Below, piece by piece: positions 1-10,686 of a stretch of 64,000 nucleotides of DNA (positions are counted from its first letter, which is position 1; the number at the start of each line of letters is the position of its first letter). The position numbers and the translations under genes were made by a program. The DNA is from Glaciecola amylolytica (lineage in GTDB: Bacteria; Bacteroidota; Bacteroidia; Flavobacteriales_D; Crocinitomicaceae). The DNA lies in assembly GCA_003856375.1 (NCBI GenBank), contig CP034120.1, positions 3,777,501 to 3,841,500 of the forward strand, given 5' to 3'. A model generated the notes under the pieces. That model saw only the letters and a program-made list of their open reading frames with translations, was not told the origin of the DNA and did not search any database.

Positions 1-3000
1 TCTTACTGGTGCTCGTCCGGACGCTGATCCCATGTTCACTTTCTTGAAGAATGGAATCTTATTGTATAGCGTCGTCATGTTCGCCTGAAGCTGCGCATTA
101 ATCGTTCTGCTGTTCTGAACAATGTTTCCGTAATTTTCCTGACCCAAAGGTGCTCTTTGCCAGTTGTATGCTCCTGAATATTTCGCATTTCCATTCAACC
201 AGTCCAAAGCCGGAATTAAATTGAACGGAACATTGTATGAGAAATTATAATCATGGGTATAATCCATCGTCTTACCGAAAGTTCCCATTTGTTTCCAGAT
301 CGTGTCTTTAAATTCACGATACAGATCCTGATCTCCTTTGCGGTTTACCTCTCCGTCCTGTTCATCAAAAATGGAGCGGTTGTTTGCGTTAAATGACAAT
401 TTCAGGTTTTTGGTCAAATCCCATCCGAGACGATATCCTCTGTTCCATTGGAAATTTTTCACATAAACGGGTCTGAACTGGAATGCAGACGCAGATGTAT
501 CGATCGTGTTTCTGATCTGACGTTCGTTGTAATTACGCTGAATATCGTTTGTGAAACCAACAGTTTTAGGTAAATATCCGATACTTGTTTCACGGATCAA
601 TCCCCACCATTTTGATTTCTGCATGAACTTCATCTTCTTAAACGGTTCGAAAGGCTTGTTATCAAACGTATACGCGTATGCCAGATTCCCTTTCCATTGT
701 TTTGTACGATCGTAGTTCGTGTTAAAGTCGCGATGGAAATTTTCACTGTAGCCATAACCCAATGTCCAGTTGGAAATATCGTAGAAATGAGCTTTTTTAC
801 CAGCTGCACGTTCTTTTCGTACTCCCTGGAAATTATAGGATTTTCGTTCGGTATAATCCTGAGCAATTCTTGCAATTTCTTTTCTTTGTCCTGCTTCGTA
901 AGAGCTCAGTTTAATATCCGGATTGAACGGATCGTACTCCGGATTGATAACTCCTAATGAGTATCCGTAGAAGAACGGAACAGAAAGTTTGATTCTATTT
1001 CCGAAGAATTGTCCCAATTGCAAATTCGTTTGAAAATCCATTCCGACTTTCTGATTTCGCTGACGTTCCTGAACGCGTGAATCAACAGCTCCCCAGTTCA
1101 CTCCGGAATAGTTTCCGGAAATCGAGAAGCTTCCGAAATCTGCCGCCTGAACCTGCATCTGCGCAATTGCCGCAGAACCTCCATCATCCACAAAATCGCT
1201 CAATCTCAACTCATTTACCCAAACCTGAACACATTTCGCAAGTCCGTCATCCGCCCAAGGCTTAGGATCATTCTTTTTCGGGTTGCGAACTCCGATCATA
1301 ATGGTTTTGATTCCCTGTAAGTTCGGGCTTCCTTTTACTTTTATTCTTCTGTCCGGATTTTGAGGGTCGATGATCACATATTCAACGTTTGCCGCAACTC
1401 CCGAACCACTTGCTCCAAGCAAATCATTTCTGCGTTTTTTCAGGTTTAATAAGTCCTGAAAAACGATTTCCATGTTGTTCGATTCCGGCCAAACGTTATC
1501 TGCGTTGTTTGTTCCCCAAGCCGTTAAATTCAACGGAAGTTCATATTCGTAATAGTTGTCCACGAAATCAGTTCCCAAACGCACAAACAAGGTTACATCT
1601 TTGTCATGCAAGGTGTTTGCCGTTACTTCTTCGGCGTGTACATACATTTTCAATTTCTTGTATGTACGAACGTCAAACTGAACGTTTTTATATGCTGCTC
1701 TTGCGTCACCATCCTGCAAATTACACACATCCAAAGTCAATGACTGCTCGTTCATTTGTCTTTGCTGCGGCTGCGAAGGGTCAATTTCACGTTGAATTCC
1801 CGGAGGAATCTGATATCCGATCGGCAATTTTTCATTGTTTTCTTCGAAGTTCAATGCACCGATATTAAATGTTGTCAGGTTCGGATCGACTTGAATGACT
1901 TCTCCCGGAGTTGTTAAATCCAATAAGTACTTTCTCCATTCTCCTCTCACCAATTCCAGTTTCGCAAAACGAACGATTACCTCTTCGTCAAATCCTTTCA
2001 GGAACATCCGCATGAAACGGATCGATCTGAAATCACGGATTCCGTTGATTGCTTTTTCCGGCTCACGAACCGGAACTTTGAACTGATACCATTTCTCAGC
2101 AGGTTTATTCTGATCTGATGGCTGGTAGGTAACAACACTGGTAATAAAGTTTTTACCAACGATCATGTCAGAAGGTCTTAAACTTACCTTGTACTGGAAA
2201 TAAGCTTCTGATTCGGACAAGTTGTTATCCTGGTTAATATCTTCCAGATCCGGAGTGTTTCTTGCCTGAGTCGGGTAACCACCACCATTCGGATTCATCG
2301 TATCTGACATTTCCGTTGTTGCGGAGTTTCCTTCCATTCCGTTGTAACGCTTATAACGTTGAAGAATGTTTAACTCCTGCTCATCGTACTGATCATCCCG
2401 GTAAAAATTGTAATCATCACTGGAAGGATCCAAAATCATTTTAGCTTTTGCCGCTGCAGTCAAAGTAGTATTCGACTGAACCCAGTTGACATAATTTGAA
2501 TACGAGGTTTGCTCCTCAATGGAACGGTATCCGTCAATTCCGACATCCTGATTGATCCGGGAATTCGGATCGTTATCAAAGGCATTTACAACTACCTGCT
2601 GAGTCGAAACTTTCGCCCATGGAGTAATTACAACCGGATAATTCGCCCCGGCATACGGAGGAATTCCGTTTTCAAAGCTTTTTCTAGAATCTGCAAGCAC
2701 ATCTTCCGAAACGTTTCCTAAGTTGAAGTACAAATCACCACCACTCAGATTCGGTGTAGCAAGCATTGCATCTGCATTGAAAGGATCCAGAATCCAGAAC
2801 TGGATGAATTCCACGTTTGCCTGTTCGAAATCGTTCGTTGTCAAAGAACGCATGATTCCACCCCAGCGATCCGTCGGATTCGAGAATGTTCCGTCTGCAT
2901 TTACATTTGAAGTCGTATCGTAGTTATACATCCCGCGCTCTTTCGGGTAATATCCTAATTCAAGAACCTGAATGGTAGGAATGGAACCGTATGTCAGCTG

Positions 3001-5733
3001 CTGATTCGGGAAAATTTCATCTTGTTTCACCTGACGCATACGGCTGTCGAAAAGCTGTGCCGTATTGTCCTTAATATGCTGTGGAGTCAGGTTATTAGAA
3101 GCATAAAACAAGGGATCGATCAAGTACCATGCGATCAATGAACGCTTGAATCCATTTTCGAGTGTTTTCAATGAACCTTCAGGGAATAAATCTGTTTGCC
3201 CCTGAGGCGTGGAAGCAATACGCCACGCACTTTGTGTTCGCAGGTCAATCGTACTTTGACTTCCTTCAAAGTCATCCACATAGGAAATTCCGGCTTTTGA
3301 AATCGCTTTCGGTGTTCCCGGAATCAAGTGAGCAAATTCTCCTTTGAAAGTCATAAACGACTTTTCCTTAGTCGAAATCACCGGTAATAAGTCGATTAAT
3401 TTCGTCAGGAACGGTAATTCAGTCCGATAATTAATATCAAATCCGATTACGTTGTTTTTATACGGTTCACTTCCGATATCGACTTTCTGCGTGACCGGTC
3501 GTTCCATCATCCGGAGCCAGGTTGCCCCGATGTTAAAGTCTTTGTTAAATCGATAATTCAAATGTGTTCCCACCATGGACTTTGACTGGAACCCGAAGAC
3601 CGAATTACTTTCAATGGAAATCTTGATCGGAGTATTGGATTCCAAAACTCCCGTATTCAGGATTTTAACGCGTCCAAGGTTGTAATCTACGGTATAATCC
3701 TGTCCTTCAACCATCGGAATTCCACCTGCAGTCACTTTCACAGCCCCTTCCGGCACGTTCAGCGCATTCAATGAGATATCCGATGTTACTGACGATTGAT
3801 ATTCTCCTTTGAATGTGAACCGGTTCTTGCTTGGAATTTGCTGAGCGGCTGTTTTCGTGGAGTCATATAATTCGGTGTATGCAATCGTATTGGCAATGAC
3901 ATCCGACATTCCGTTTTGCATCAACTTGGATTTCAACACTCCACCGAAAGGTTCGGTTGTGGAGAACATCACCCGGCCATTCCTCGTATTGATCGTACCG
4001 CCGGTTTCGGCCTTTTGTCCATTGTAGACAATCGGAACAAAGTCAAATAATCCATCCGAGAACTGCTGATTATTGACATTCAGACGGTCCATTTCCACCA
4101 GAGTGATAATTTGTTTATCGTCCAGACCCGGATACGGGAAAATCGGTGCCAACACGGAAGTTTCCGGATTGTTGTAGTAAATATTCAATTTAAAACCTGT
4201 CTGATCAACCTGATAAGCTCCGATTGAATAGATATTTTTCATCATCAAATCCCAGATTTTCAGCGTAGGATTTGTGATAGTAGGTTTCAATAATTTCAAA
4301 ATCAAGGCATCCTGACCTGCAACTCCATCCGTAGAAAATTCACCGACCTGATATGTCTCTCCTCTGTAGGTATATTCGTAAGACACAGCCAATACCTCAT
4401 CGTTGTTCAAAGGTTGACTCAATGAGATAAATCCAAGTAATGCGTTATAGGTAAATTCCGACTCACTTAATTTTCGGGCATTCTCCACTTTTTCGTAATG
4501 AATTGCCTGAAGGAAAGGACCCGGCGCTGCCACCTGAGAAGAAAGTTGAGCAACCGCTCCGTTAAATCCGCGGATATCAGGGTCATTCGAGAGATAACCA
4601 TACAGGTCATTCGCACCGTTTGCCGGATAAGGATTCAGAGGGTTTGTCGGAATAACGCCTCCCTGAATATTGTTATTCGTTCCTTCTCCCAAATCCGAGA
4701 ACGCGAGAATGTTTCTTGAATTTTCAGTATTATTGATTCTGTTCGTAACCCATACTTCCATACGGGTAATGTAGGTTTCAGAAGCTACGTTCGGCATTTG
4801 AGCCATCGCAGAGTTATACTGATCATGGAAGAACAAGTTCACGAAATAATGCCGGTTCGCTTCATAGTTATCCGCCGTTACTTCAAAGGGTTGAATCTGT
4901 GCTTTTCCTGTAATGTTGATTTCCGTTCTTTTTCCTTTCGATGAAGCTCCGATCGCATCAACGGTCAAATCTCCGAAACGCAATTTTGCATAAGCTCCGA
5001 AAAGTGTCTGAGATCCCGGAATCAATGACCCGAATGAAGGGAAACTTACGTTACCCAACTCAATACGTTGAATGATCTGATCTTCGTCTCCGGAATAGCC
5101 CAGCTTCGTAACGTTGTCAAAATCGAAAGCTGCCTGCGTGTTGTAACTTGCACTCAATTTTAATTTTGTTCCGATCTGCCCAACCAAATTCATCTGAATC
5201 TGCTGCTGGAAGTCAAAACGGGTAATCTTGCGCTGTTTAACCGGTAAGATCGGGTTGTCGTATCTGGATGAGTTTACTCCAAATGCCAATTCGATTGACC
5301 CTTGCGGGCGAATCGTGATTTCATCTGATCCGAAGAAGTTTACAAATGTTTTAGATGGGATTTTTATCGGAAATTCAAGTGCCCGGTCTTCTTCCGTTTG
5401 GGCATCAATTTTATCTTTCCAATTTTCCTTGAGTGATTTCTGGCGTTCATACTCCAGGTATTCTTCCAGAGTCATCATCGATGGATTTCGATAATTCAGA
5501 TTGGTATTCCCCATCGTCTCGGAAAAAATGTACTTTCCCGTAATCGGGTCAAAGACAATATTCTTCTTAACTCCTGACGGATCACCCAAATCAAATTTTT
5601 GAGGATTGTTCTGAGTCGGATCCAATGGATTGTTAATCGGGAATTGTAATTGATTCGATGTATCCGGCTTTGGCTGAGCCCAGAAAACAAGCGATACAAA
5701 ACAGAAAACAACCGTCGTTAACAGTTGCATCAT
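1..5733 (-). CDS. sprA: SprA, T9SS outer-membrane translocon protein (3' end outside window)
   Basis: SprA (Sov in Porphyromonas) is the giant outer-membrane beta-barrel through which T9SS cargo passes and is needed for gliding in Flavobacterium. The frame is open from the ATG at 5733 to the window edge, about 1,911 codons; known SprA proteins have roughly 2,400, so some 500 C-terminal residues are missing. Residues 1-20 form a signal peptide ending near SGLSQS. The N-terminal region has the family pattern of a D-P-x-T-G-K-Y segment followed by T-L-E-E-Y-L-E-Y and a K-E-N-W-K-D-K-I-D stretch, as in the SprA N-terminal domain. Two ATGs stand side by side at 5733 and 5730; either could be used. 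It lies 40 bases behind ruvA on the same strand, an order familiar from flavobacterial genomes. Identification is by recall of the family, without a search. Confidence 0.93.
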   Translation of the reverse strand, partial: MMQLLTTVVFCFVSLVFWAQPKPDTSNQLQFPINNPLDPTQNNPQKFDLGDPSGVKKNIVFDPITGKYIFSETMGNTNLNYRNPSMMTLEEYLEYERQKSLKENWKDKIDAQTEEDRALEFPIKIPSKTFVNFFGSDEITIRPQGSIELAFGVNSSRYDNPILPVKQRKITRFDFQQQIQMNLVGQIGTKLKLSASYNTQAAFDFDNVTKLGYSGDEDQIIQRIELGNVSFPSFGSLIPGSQTLFGAYAKLRFGDLTVDAIGASSKGKRTEINITGKAQIQPFEVTADNYEANRHYFVNLFFHDQYNSAMAQMPNVASETYITRMEVWVTNRINNTENSRNILAFSDLGEGTNNNIQGGVIPTNPLNPYPANGANDLYGYLSNDPDIRGFNGAVAQLSSQVAAPGPFLQAIHYEKVENARKLSESEFTYNALLGFISLSQPLNNDEVLAVSYEYTYRGETYQVGEFSTDGVAGQDALILKLLKPTITNPTLKIWDLMMKNIYSIGAYQVDQTGFKLNIYYNNPETSVLAPIFPYPGLDDKQIITLVEMDRLNVNNQQFSDGLFDFVPIVYNGQKAETGGTINTRNGRVMFSTTEPFGGVLKSKLMQNGMSDVIANTIAYTELYDSTKTAAQQIPSKNRFTFKGEYQSSVTSDISLNALNVPEGAVKVTAGGIPMVEGQDYTVDYNLGRVKILNTGVLESNTPIKISIESNSVFGFQSKSMVGTHLNYRFNKDFNIGATWLRMMERPVTQKVDIGSEPYKNNVIGFDINYRTELPFLTKLIDLLPVISTKEKSFMTFKGEFAHLIPGTPKAISKAGISYVDDFEGSQSTIDLRTQSAWRIASTPQGQTDLFPEGSLKTLENGFKRSLIAWYLIDPLFYASNNLTPQHIKDNTAQLFDSRMRQVKQDEIFPNQQLTYGSIPTIQVLELGYYPKERGMYNYDTTSNVNADGTFSNPTDRWGGIMRSLTTNDFEQANVEFIQFWILDPFNADAMLATPNLSGGDLYFNLGNVSEDVLADSRKSFENGIPPYAGANYPVVITPWAKVSTQQVVVNAFDNDPNSRINQDVGIDGYRSIEEQTSYSNYVNWVQSNTTLTAAAKAKMILDPSSDDYNFYRDDQYDEQELNILQRYKRYNGMEGNSATTEMSDTMNPNGGGYPTQARNTPDLEDINQDNNLSESEAYFQYKVSLRPSDMIVGKNFITSVVTYQPSDQNKPAEKWYQFKVPVREPEKAINGIRDFRSIRFMRMFLKGFDEEVIVRFAKLELVRGEWRKYLLDLTTPGEVIQVDPNLTTFNIGALNFEENNEKLPIGYQIPPGIQREIDPSQPQQRQMNEQSLTLDVCNLQDGDARAAYKNVQFDVRTYKKLKMYVHAEEVTANTLHDKDVTLFVRLGTDFVDNYYEYELPLNLTAWGTNNADNVWPESNNMEIVFQDLLNLKKRRNDLLGASGSGVAANVEYVIIDPQNPDRRIKVKGSPNLQGIKTIMIGVRNPKKNDPKPWADDGLAKCVQVWVNELRLSDFVDDGGSAAIAQMQVQAADFGSFSISGNYSGVNWGAVDSRVQERQRNQKVGMDFQTNLQLGQFFGNRIKLSVPFFYGYSLGVINPEYDPFNPDIKLSSYEAGQRKEIARIAQDYTERKSYNFQGVRKERAAGKKAHFYDISNWTLGYGYSENFHRDFNTNYDRTKQWKGNLAYAYTFDNKPFEPFKKMKFMQKSKWWGLIRETSIGYLPKTVGFTNDIQRNYNERQIRNTIDTSASAFQFRPVYVKNFQWNRGYRLGWDLTKNLKLSFNANNRSIFDEQDGEVNRKGDQDLYREFKDTIWKQMGTFGKTMDYTHDYNFSYNVPFNLIPALDWLNGNAKYSGAYNWQRAPLGQENYGNIVQNSRTINAQLQANMTTLYNKIPFFKKVNMGSASGRAPVR

Positions 5734-5773
5734 TTTCGTATTGTAGTTAGCGTTCAATTTTTTTTCCAAGTGT

Positions 5774-6352
5774 TTATAGTATTTTCAGTGCCCCTTTAAT
5801 TAATTCTTCCACAGACTCATTTCCGGAGGCAATTTTATCAATTGCTTTCTCTGCAGTTTTCTTGTCGAAACCTAAAGAAATCAATGCAGTTAACGCATCA
5901 AATCGATTTGTATTGTTTCCGGCAAAAATATTTGTTGTGTCATTCCATTCTACCTTCAACATCTTATCTTTCAAATCGATAATAACCCGTTGAGCTGTTT
6001 TCGCACCAATTCCTTTGATCGCTTGTATAGAACGTACATCTTCCGTTTGTATTGCGTTCGCGATTTCATTTGGCGACATCGATGAAAGCATTAAAATTGC
6101 AGTGTTAGGTCCGATTCCGGAAACAGATAACAAAAAGTTGAATACGTCGCGTTCTTCCGAAGTTGCAAATCCGAATAGCAAATGCGCGTCTTCACGGATA
6201 ATTTGCTGTGTCAAAACCTTAACGGACTCAGAATCACTGATCGCTGAAAAGGTACTCAGAGAGATTTTGACAAAATATCCCACACCACCACATTCAATGA
6301 TCAGATTGGTGGGATTTTTTTCTATTAAACGTCCGTTCAGATGTGCTATCAT
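5774..6352 (-). CDS. ruvA: Holliday junction branch migration protein RuvA
   Basis: RuvA binds four-way Holliday junctions as a tetramer and loads the RuvB motor, driving branch migration in recombination and repair. The 192-residue product has the usual size. It starts MIAHLNGRL, the N-terminal OB-fold; residues about 70-130 carry two helix-hairpin-helix motifs (SGIGPNTAI and KGIGAKTAQRVIIDLKDK), and residues about 145-192 form the small C-terminal domain that contacts RuvB (FDALTALISLGF, then KKTAEKAI). It starts 26 bases after the maeB stop and precedes sprA by 40 bases, so the three are probably one transcript. Nothing is missing or truncated. Confidence 0.97.
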   Translation of the reverse strand: MIAHLNGRLIEKNPTNLIIECGGVGYFVKISLSTFSAISDSESVKVLTQQIIREDAHLLFGFATSEERDVFNFLLSVSGIGPNTAILMLSSMSPNEIANAIQTEDVRSIQAIKGIGAKTAQRVIIDLKDKMLKVEWNDTTNIFAGNNTNRFDALTALISLGFDKKTAEKAIDKIASGNESVEELIKGALKIL

Positions 6353-6378
6353 GGTTTTGTCTGTGTTAAATCTGTTTG

Positions 6379-8643
6379 CTATTTTGTCTGAGCGTCAACA
6401 ACTGCAACCTTCACCATATTCACGATTTCGCGAACGGAAGATCCCATTTGCAATACATGGATCGATTTTCTCAATCCTACCAAAATAGGTCCGATTGCAT
6501 CAGAATCAGTCATCTGCTGAAGCAATTTATATGCGATATTCCCCGACGAAAGGTTCGGGAAAATCAAGGTATTTACTTCTTTATTCGCTAATTGTGAAAA
6601 CGAAAACTTTTCATTCATCAACTCATTATTCAATGCGAAATTTGCCTGAACTTCTCCATCCACAATCAAAGTCGGATGATTCTCGTGTAAGATTTTGATC
6701 GCTTCCGCCATTTTTTCCGAATCCTCACCCGGTGCAGAACCAAAGTTCGAATAACTCAAAAGTGCGATCTTTGGAATGACCTTGAACTTTCTCAATGTTT
6801 TGGCAACATTGCTTGTTATCTCAGCGATCTGACAAGCAGTCGGGTTCATATTAATGGTTGTATCCGCCAAAAAGATAGGTCCTCGTTTCGTATTCAGGAT
6901 ATAAACTCCCGCAACCGTATTCACATCTTTCTGTAAACCGATCACCTGAATTGCCGGGCGAACCACATCTCTGTAATTTCTTGTCAAACCGGAAATCATT
7001 GCATCTGCATCTCCCATTTCAACCATCATAGCTCCAAAATGATTGCGCTCACGCATCAATTGAATGGCTTCGTATTCCGTTACACCTTTGCGTTTGCGTT
7101 TTTCGAAGAATGACTTCCCATAAATTTGTCGACGCATCTTTTCCGTATCCGATTTCGGATCGATGATGGTCATATTCGGGATTTCAATCGAGTATTCAGC
7201 AATTAATGATTCGATCACTCTGCGTTTTCCCAATAAGATCGGGAAACAAACTCCTTCTTCGTAGGTTGTTTGAGCAGCTTTCAGGATCTTCACATTATCC
7301 GCTTCTGCAAAAACCACTCGTTTCGGGTTGTTTTGTGCTTTGTTTGTGATCTGTCTAACCAATTTATTATCTAATCCCAATCTCTTTTTAAGGATCATTT
7401 CATATTCGGCCCAATCTGTAATCGGATTTTTTGCAATTCCTGATTCCATTGCTGCTCTTGCAACTGCAGGTGCAACGTGATAAATCAAGCGCGGATCCAA
7501 TGGTTTCGGGATGATTTGATCCCTTCCGAAGGAGATGTGTTTTTCTCCATACGCTTCGATCACTTCTTCCGGAATGGTTTCCTTTGCCAGATTTGCAATT
7601 GCCTTTACGGCTGCCAATTTCATTTCCTCATTGATCCCGGTTGCTCTCACATCCAAAGCTCCTCTGAAAATGAACGGGAATCCAAGTACATTATTCACCT
7701 GATTAGGATGATCCGAACGTCCTGTTGCCATGATAATATCATCACGGGTAGCCATTGCATCCTTGTATGAGATTTCCGGGTCCGGATTCGCCAAAGCAAA
7801 AACGATCGGGTTTTTAGCCATGGAAGCCACCATTTCTTTTGAAACGATATTTCCTTTTGACAAACCGATAAAAACATCTGCTCCTTTGAACGATTCCTGC
7901 AGCGTTGCATCTTTTTTATGAGGAGCGAAGTGCTTCTTCATCTCATCCAGATCCGTTCTGCCTGCGTGAATCAATCCTTTACTGTCGAACATGAAAATAT
8001 TGTTCACAGAAGCTCCCAAAGCCATGTATAATTTAGCACAGGAAATTGCTGCTGCTCCTGCTCCTGAGATCACGATCTTAACTTTTCCGATTTTCTTTTT
8101 AGCCAGTTCCAGTGCATTCAATAAAGCTGCCGCGGAAATAATTGCTGTTCCATGCTGATCATCGTGCATCAACGGAATATCCAGTTCTTCTTTTAAACGG
8201 CGTTCTATTTCAAAAGCCTCCGGAGCTTTGATATCTTCCAGGTTGATTCCTCCGAAAGTAGGAGCAATTGCCTTTACTGTCTGGATAAACAATTCCGGAT
8301 CCTTTGCATCGATCTCAATATCAAAAACGTCGATATCAGCGAAAATCTTAAAAAGCAATCCTTTCCCTTCCATTACCGGCTTTGATGCCAAAGGACCGAT
8401 ATCTCCCAAGCCAAGTACAGCTGTTCCGTTTGAAATTACAGCCACCAAATTTGCTTTGCTGGTGTACTTGTAAACGTCCGCAGGATTTTCCGCGATCTTC
8501 AGACATGGTTCAGCAACTCCCGGGGAATATGCTAATGATAAATCACGTTGAGACGCATAGGGTTTTGTAGGAACGACCTCTATTTTTCCGGGTCTTCCCG
8601 AAGCATGATAATCTAATGCGTCTTGTTTGCGAACTTTTGCCAT
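6379..8643 (-). CDS. maeB: NADP-dependent malic enzyme, MaeB type (malic enzyme-phosphotransacetylase fusion)
   Basis: Oxidative decarboxylation of malate to pyruvate with production of NADPH. The 754-residue protein has the two-part build of MaeB. Residues 1-about 425 are the malic enzyme domain: YSPGVAEPC near the N-terminus, the HDDQHGTAI segment that holds metal and substrate ligands, a Rossmann motif [11 protein letters not shown], and [10 protein letters not shown]. Residues about 430-754 are a phosphotransacetylase-like domain ([27 protein letters not shown]), which in this family is thought to be regulatory and not catalytic, binding acetyl-CoA. The cytosolic enzyme links the TCA cycle to gluconeogenesis and lipid synthesis. 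It is the first gene of the maeB-ruvA-sprA run and is separated from the upstream gene by a strong hairpin. Confidence 0.95.
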   Translation of the reverse strand: MAKVRKQDALDYHASGRPGKIEVVPTKPYASQRDLSLAYSPGVAEPCLKIAENPADVYKYTSKANLVAVISNGTAVLGLGDIGPLASKPVMEGKGLLFKIFADIDVFDIEIDAKDPELFIQTVKAIAPTFGGINLEDIKAPEAFEIERRLKEELDIPLMHDDQHGTAIISAAALLNALELAKKKIGKVKIVISGAGAAAISCAKLYMALGASVNNIFMFDSKGLIHAGRTDLDEMKKHFAPHKKDATLQESFKGADVFIGLSKGNIVSKEMVASMAKNPIVFALANPDPEISYKDAMATRDDIIMATGRSDHPNQVNNVLGFPFIFRGALDVRATGINEEMKLAAVKAIANLAKETIPEEVIEAYGEKHISFGRDQIIPKPLDPRLIYHVAPAVARAAMESGIAKNPITDWAEYEMILKKRLGLDNKLVRQITNKAQNNPKRVVFAEADNVKILKAAQTTYEEGVCFPILLGKRRVIESLIAEYSIEIPNMTIIDPKSDTEKMRRQIYGKSFFEKRKRKGVTEYEAIQLMRERNHFGAMMVEMGDADAMISGLTRNYRDVVRPAIQVIGLQKDVNTVAGVYILNTKRGPIFLADTTINMNPTACQIAEITSNVAKTLRKFKVIPKIALLSYSNFGSAPGEDSEKMAEAIKILHENHPTLIVDGEVQANFALNNELMNEKFSFSQLANKEVNTLIFPNLSSGNIAYKLLQQMTDSDAIGPILVGLRKSIHVLQMGSSVREIVNMVKVAVVDAQTK

Positions 8644-8713
8644 ATAATGAGAATGTAAGGGGCGATAAAGTTAATAAATCTTAATACAAGAGCACCAAAA
8701 GTTGGGATAAAAA

Positions 8714-8747
8714 GAAAGCCCCGGCTCCATATGGAGCCGGGGCTTTC
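8714..8747 (-). terminator. Perfect 17-bp inverted-repeat terminator
   Basis: Arms of 17 bases (GAAAGCCCCGGCTCCAT and its complement) meet with no spacer. On the minus strand the hairpin follows the stop of the Omp28-like gene by about 20 bases and is followed by TTTTTATCCC, as expected of an intrinsic terminator. It also separates that gene from maeB. Confidence 0.85.
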
Positions 8748-8767
8748 AACTTAAATAACGAAATCTA

Positions 8768-10564
8768 TTATTTCACCATCAATTTTTGAGTATAAGAAGA
8801 TCCTCCCTGAGCAACTGAAACGAAGTAGTTTCCAGCTTGCAAAGTAGCGATCGGCATCTCAACGTTTGTAGATCCGGATGCATTTGATACAACTTGTGTA
8901 GCAACTGTACGTCCTGAAATATCAAGGATTGAAACAGAGTAATCTCCACCTTTTCCTTCGAAGCTAACGTTTACGATTCCTGAAGCAGGGTTCGGGTAAA
9001 CCGACATTCCGATTTCAGCAGTTGCCTCGCTGATAGAAGCAGTAGCATCTACCTTCATTGCATCATCCATAGAAGCTCCTACAGAGTATGTTGCGATTGA
9101 AGCAACAGTTGTTCCGTTTACAGTGATTTTGAAATCTCCGTTTCCGTATCCTGAATCAAATCCGTCACCGTAAGAATCATAAACTACTGCTTTGTAACAT
9201 TCGTTAGCTACCAAAGTAACATTTACATCCGGTTGAGGGAAAGCACCAGCTGCAGCTGCCTGAGAATATGGTCCTCCTTGTGCTACAACAGTGTTTGCAG
9301 AGTTGAACAATTTCCATGTAGTCTCATCTCCGTAACGGTCTGTAGTCATTTTAACAACAGCATTCAAGCCCATTGCTACAGTTGCAATTGAAATTGGTTT
9401 TGTAGCAACTGCAACAGTTCCTACAGTTCCTGATCCTCCGTTTACAGAAGTGATTGTAACTTGTACTGTGTTTGTACCTTGAGCATTCACTACCATTGCT
9501 GGTAAAGTGATTTCCTGAGATCCAAATGCAGCGATATTTCCGTTGAAAGTATAAGGAACCGGTGTTCCACCGTTTACAACTGTAGAGAAGTTAATAGAAG
9601 TGATTGCAGCTCCTGAGTTATCAACTTTAACGATCGGTGTGATTGATTGTCCGTCACATACATTGAATGTGTTTACAATACTGTTAGCACTTGCTGTAGG
9701 AGCAGGAACGTTTGTCAATACCGGTGCAACTTCTGCAGCTGTAATTGCCTTACTTGTATTATATGCATTGTGTCCTTGGTGTAAAACCGCGAAGAACTGC
9801 AATTTTCCGATGTTCAATGGAACTGTTCCAACATTTGCAGGCAACGTGTAAGTAATTGTTTTTGTAATTACCCCTGTTTGAGAAGCATCGATTTGCTCTC
9901 CCCAAGTTCCTCCTGCGTTGATAAATCCGCGGAAAATGTGTTGGTGAAGGTATTTTCCGTTTGGCAACATTGCAGCAGGATTCAAATTAGCGTTTGCACT
10001 AATTTGAGGTCCTTCAAAATCGTTTTGCAAAATTCCAACATTCAGGTAATGGTTTGTTCCTGCTGGTTGAGGAGTTGTATAGAAAATCTCAACGTGCAAC
10101 GTCACTTGACGTGTTGTCGCATCAATCGTTGCATCCATTGCTACGTTTACAGGAGAAGCTTGTCCTAACACTGTATTGATTTGATTTTGCCATGTTCCAC
10201 GACCTGTCGCGATAAAGGTTTCAGCTCCATATGGAGTTCTTTGAACTGCTCCTGCCGGATATCCTTCCGGATCAAAAAATCCGTCCAAAGCTGTTCCGTC
10301 TGTTGTTCTCAAATCTGGTTGACCTGCTCCTGGTGTTGCAAAACCTCCGGCATGCACGTTTACAAGAACTACGCGACCAGGGTTAGCAACAGAAATATCA
10401 TTTGCCAACTTATGTCCTGCAGGACACCATTGACAGTTGATTCCTGTAAGTTCTTCCAGAATCGCATTTTTGTTTTGGGCTGTTTGGGAAACTGGAGTCT
10501 GCTGAGCAAACAAGGTCACTGCGCTAGCAAACATCCCTCCAATTAAAAGTAATGACTGTTTCAT
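8768..10564 (-). CDS. Omp28-related protein with thioredoxin-like domain and T9SS type A sorting domain
   Basis: Secreted 598-residue protein. Residues 1-20 are a signal peptide ending TLFAQ. Residues about 33-250 match the Omp28-related family: EELTGINCQWCPAG with Cys44 and Cys47 in a thioredoxin-like C-x-x-C, then VNVHAGGF and EGYPAGAVQRT (a cis-Pro-like position). The middle (about 285-500) is Ig-like or beta-sandwich material. The last 80 or so residues are a type A T9SS C-terminal sorting domain: SVYPNPASGIVNVSF, VSILDISGRTV, LQAGNYFVSV and a basic end, QKLMVK. The protein should therefore leave through SprA and be anchored or released at the surface. The in vivo substrate of the CxxC pair is unknown. 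A strong terminator follows. Confidence 0.9.
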   Translation of the reverse strand: MKQSLLLIGGMFASAVTLFAQQTPVSQTAQNKNAILEELTGINCQWCPAGHKLANDISVANPGRVVLVNVHAGGFATPGAGQPDLRTTDGTALDGFFDPEGYPAGAVQRTPYGAETFIATGRGTWQNQINTVLGQASPVNVAMDATIDATTRQVTLHVEIFYTTPQPAGTNHYLNVGILQNDFEGPQISANANLNPAAMLPNGKYLHQHIFRGFINAGGTWGEQIDASQTGVITKTITYTLPANVGTVPLNIGKLQFFAVLHQGHNAYNTSKAITAAEVAPVLTNVPAPTASANSIVNTFNVCDGQSITPIVKVDNSGAAITSINFSTVVNGGTPVPYTFNGNIAAFGSQEITLPAMVVNAQGTNTVQVTITSVNGGSGTVGTVAVATKPISIATVAMGLNAVVKMTTDRYGDETTWKLFNSANTVVAQGGPYSQAAAAGAFPQPDVNVTLVANECYKAVVYDSYGDGFDSGYGNGDFKITVNGTTVASIATYSVGASMDDAMKVDATASISEATAEIGMSVYPNPASGIVNVSFEGKGGDYSVSILDISGRTVATQVVSNASGSTNVEMPIATLQAGNYFVSVAQGGSSYTQKLMVK

Positions 10565-10686
10565 GTTTTATTGATTTATTACGAAATCAAATTAACTTAT
10601 TTTCACAGTTTAATGCAATGATAAAATGATGTAAATGAATCATTAAATTGGAATGCTAAGTATCGGTAATTTGGTAATTTAGAATC

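Noticed and set aside
1-5733. Frameshift or stop within sprA
   Set aside because: The frame at the window edge and the frame of the start codon agree when checked, so no break is needed.
6015-6488. 157-codon plus-strand ORF opposite ruvA and the maeB end
   Set aside because: Antisense shadow of two clear genes.
10565-10686. TAATTTGG near 10671 as promoter of the sirtuin gene
   Set aside because: One base short of the TAnnTTTG spacing and no -33 element at the right distance.
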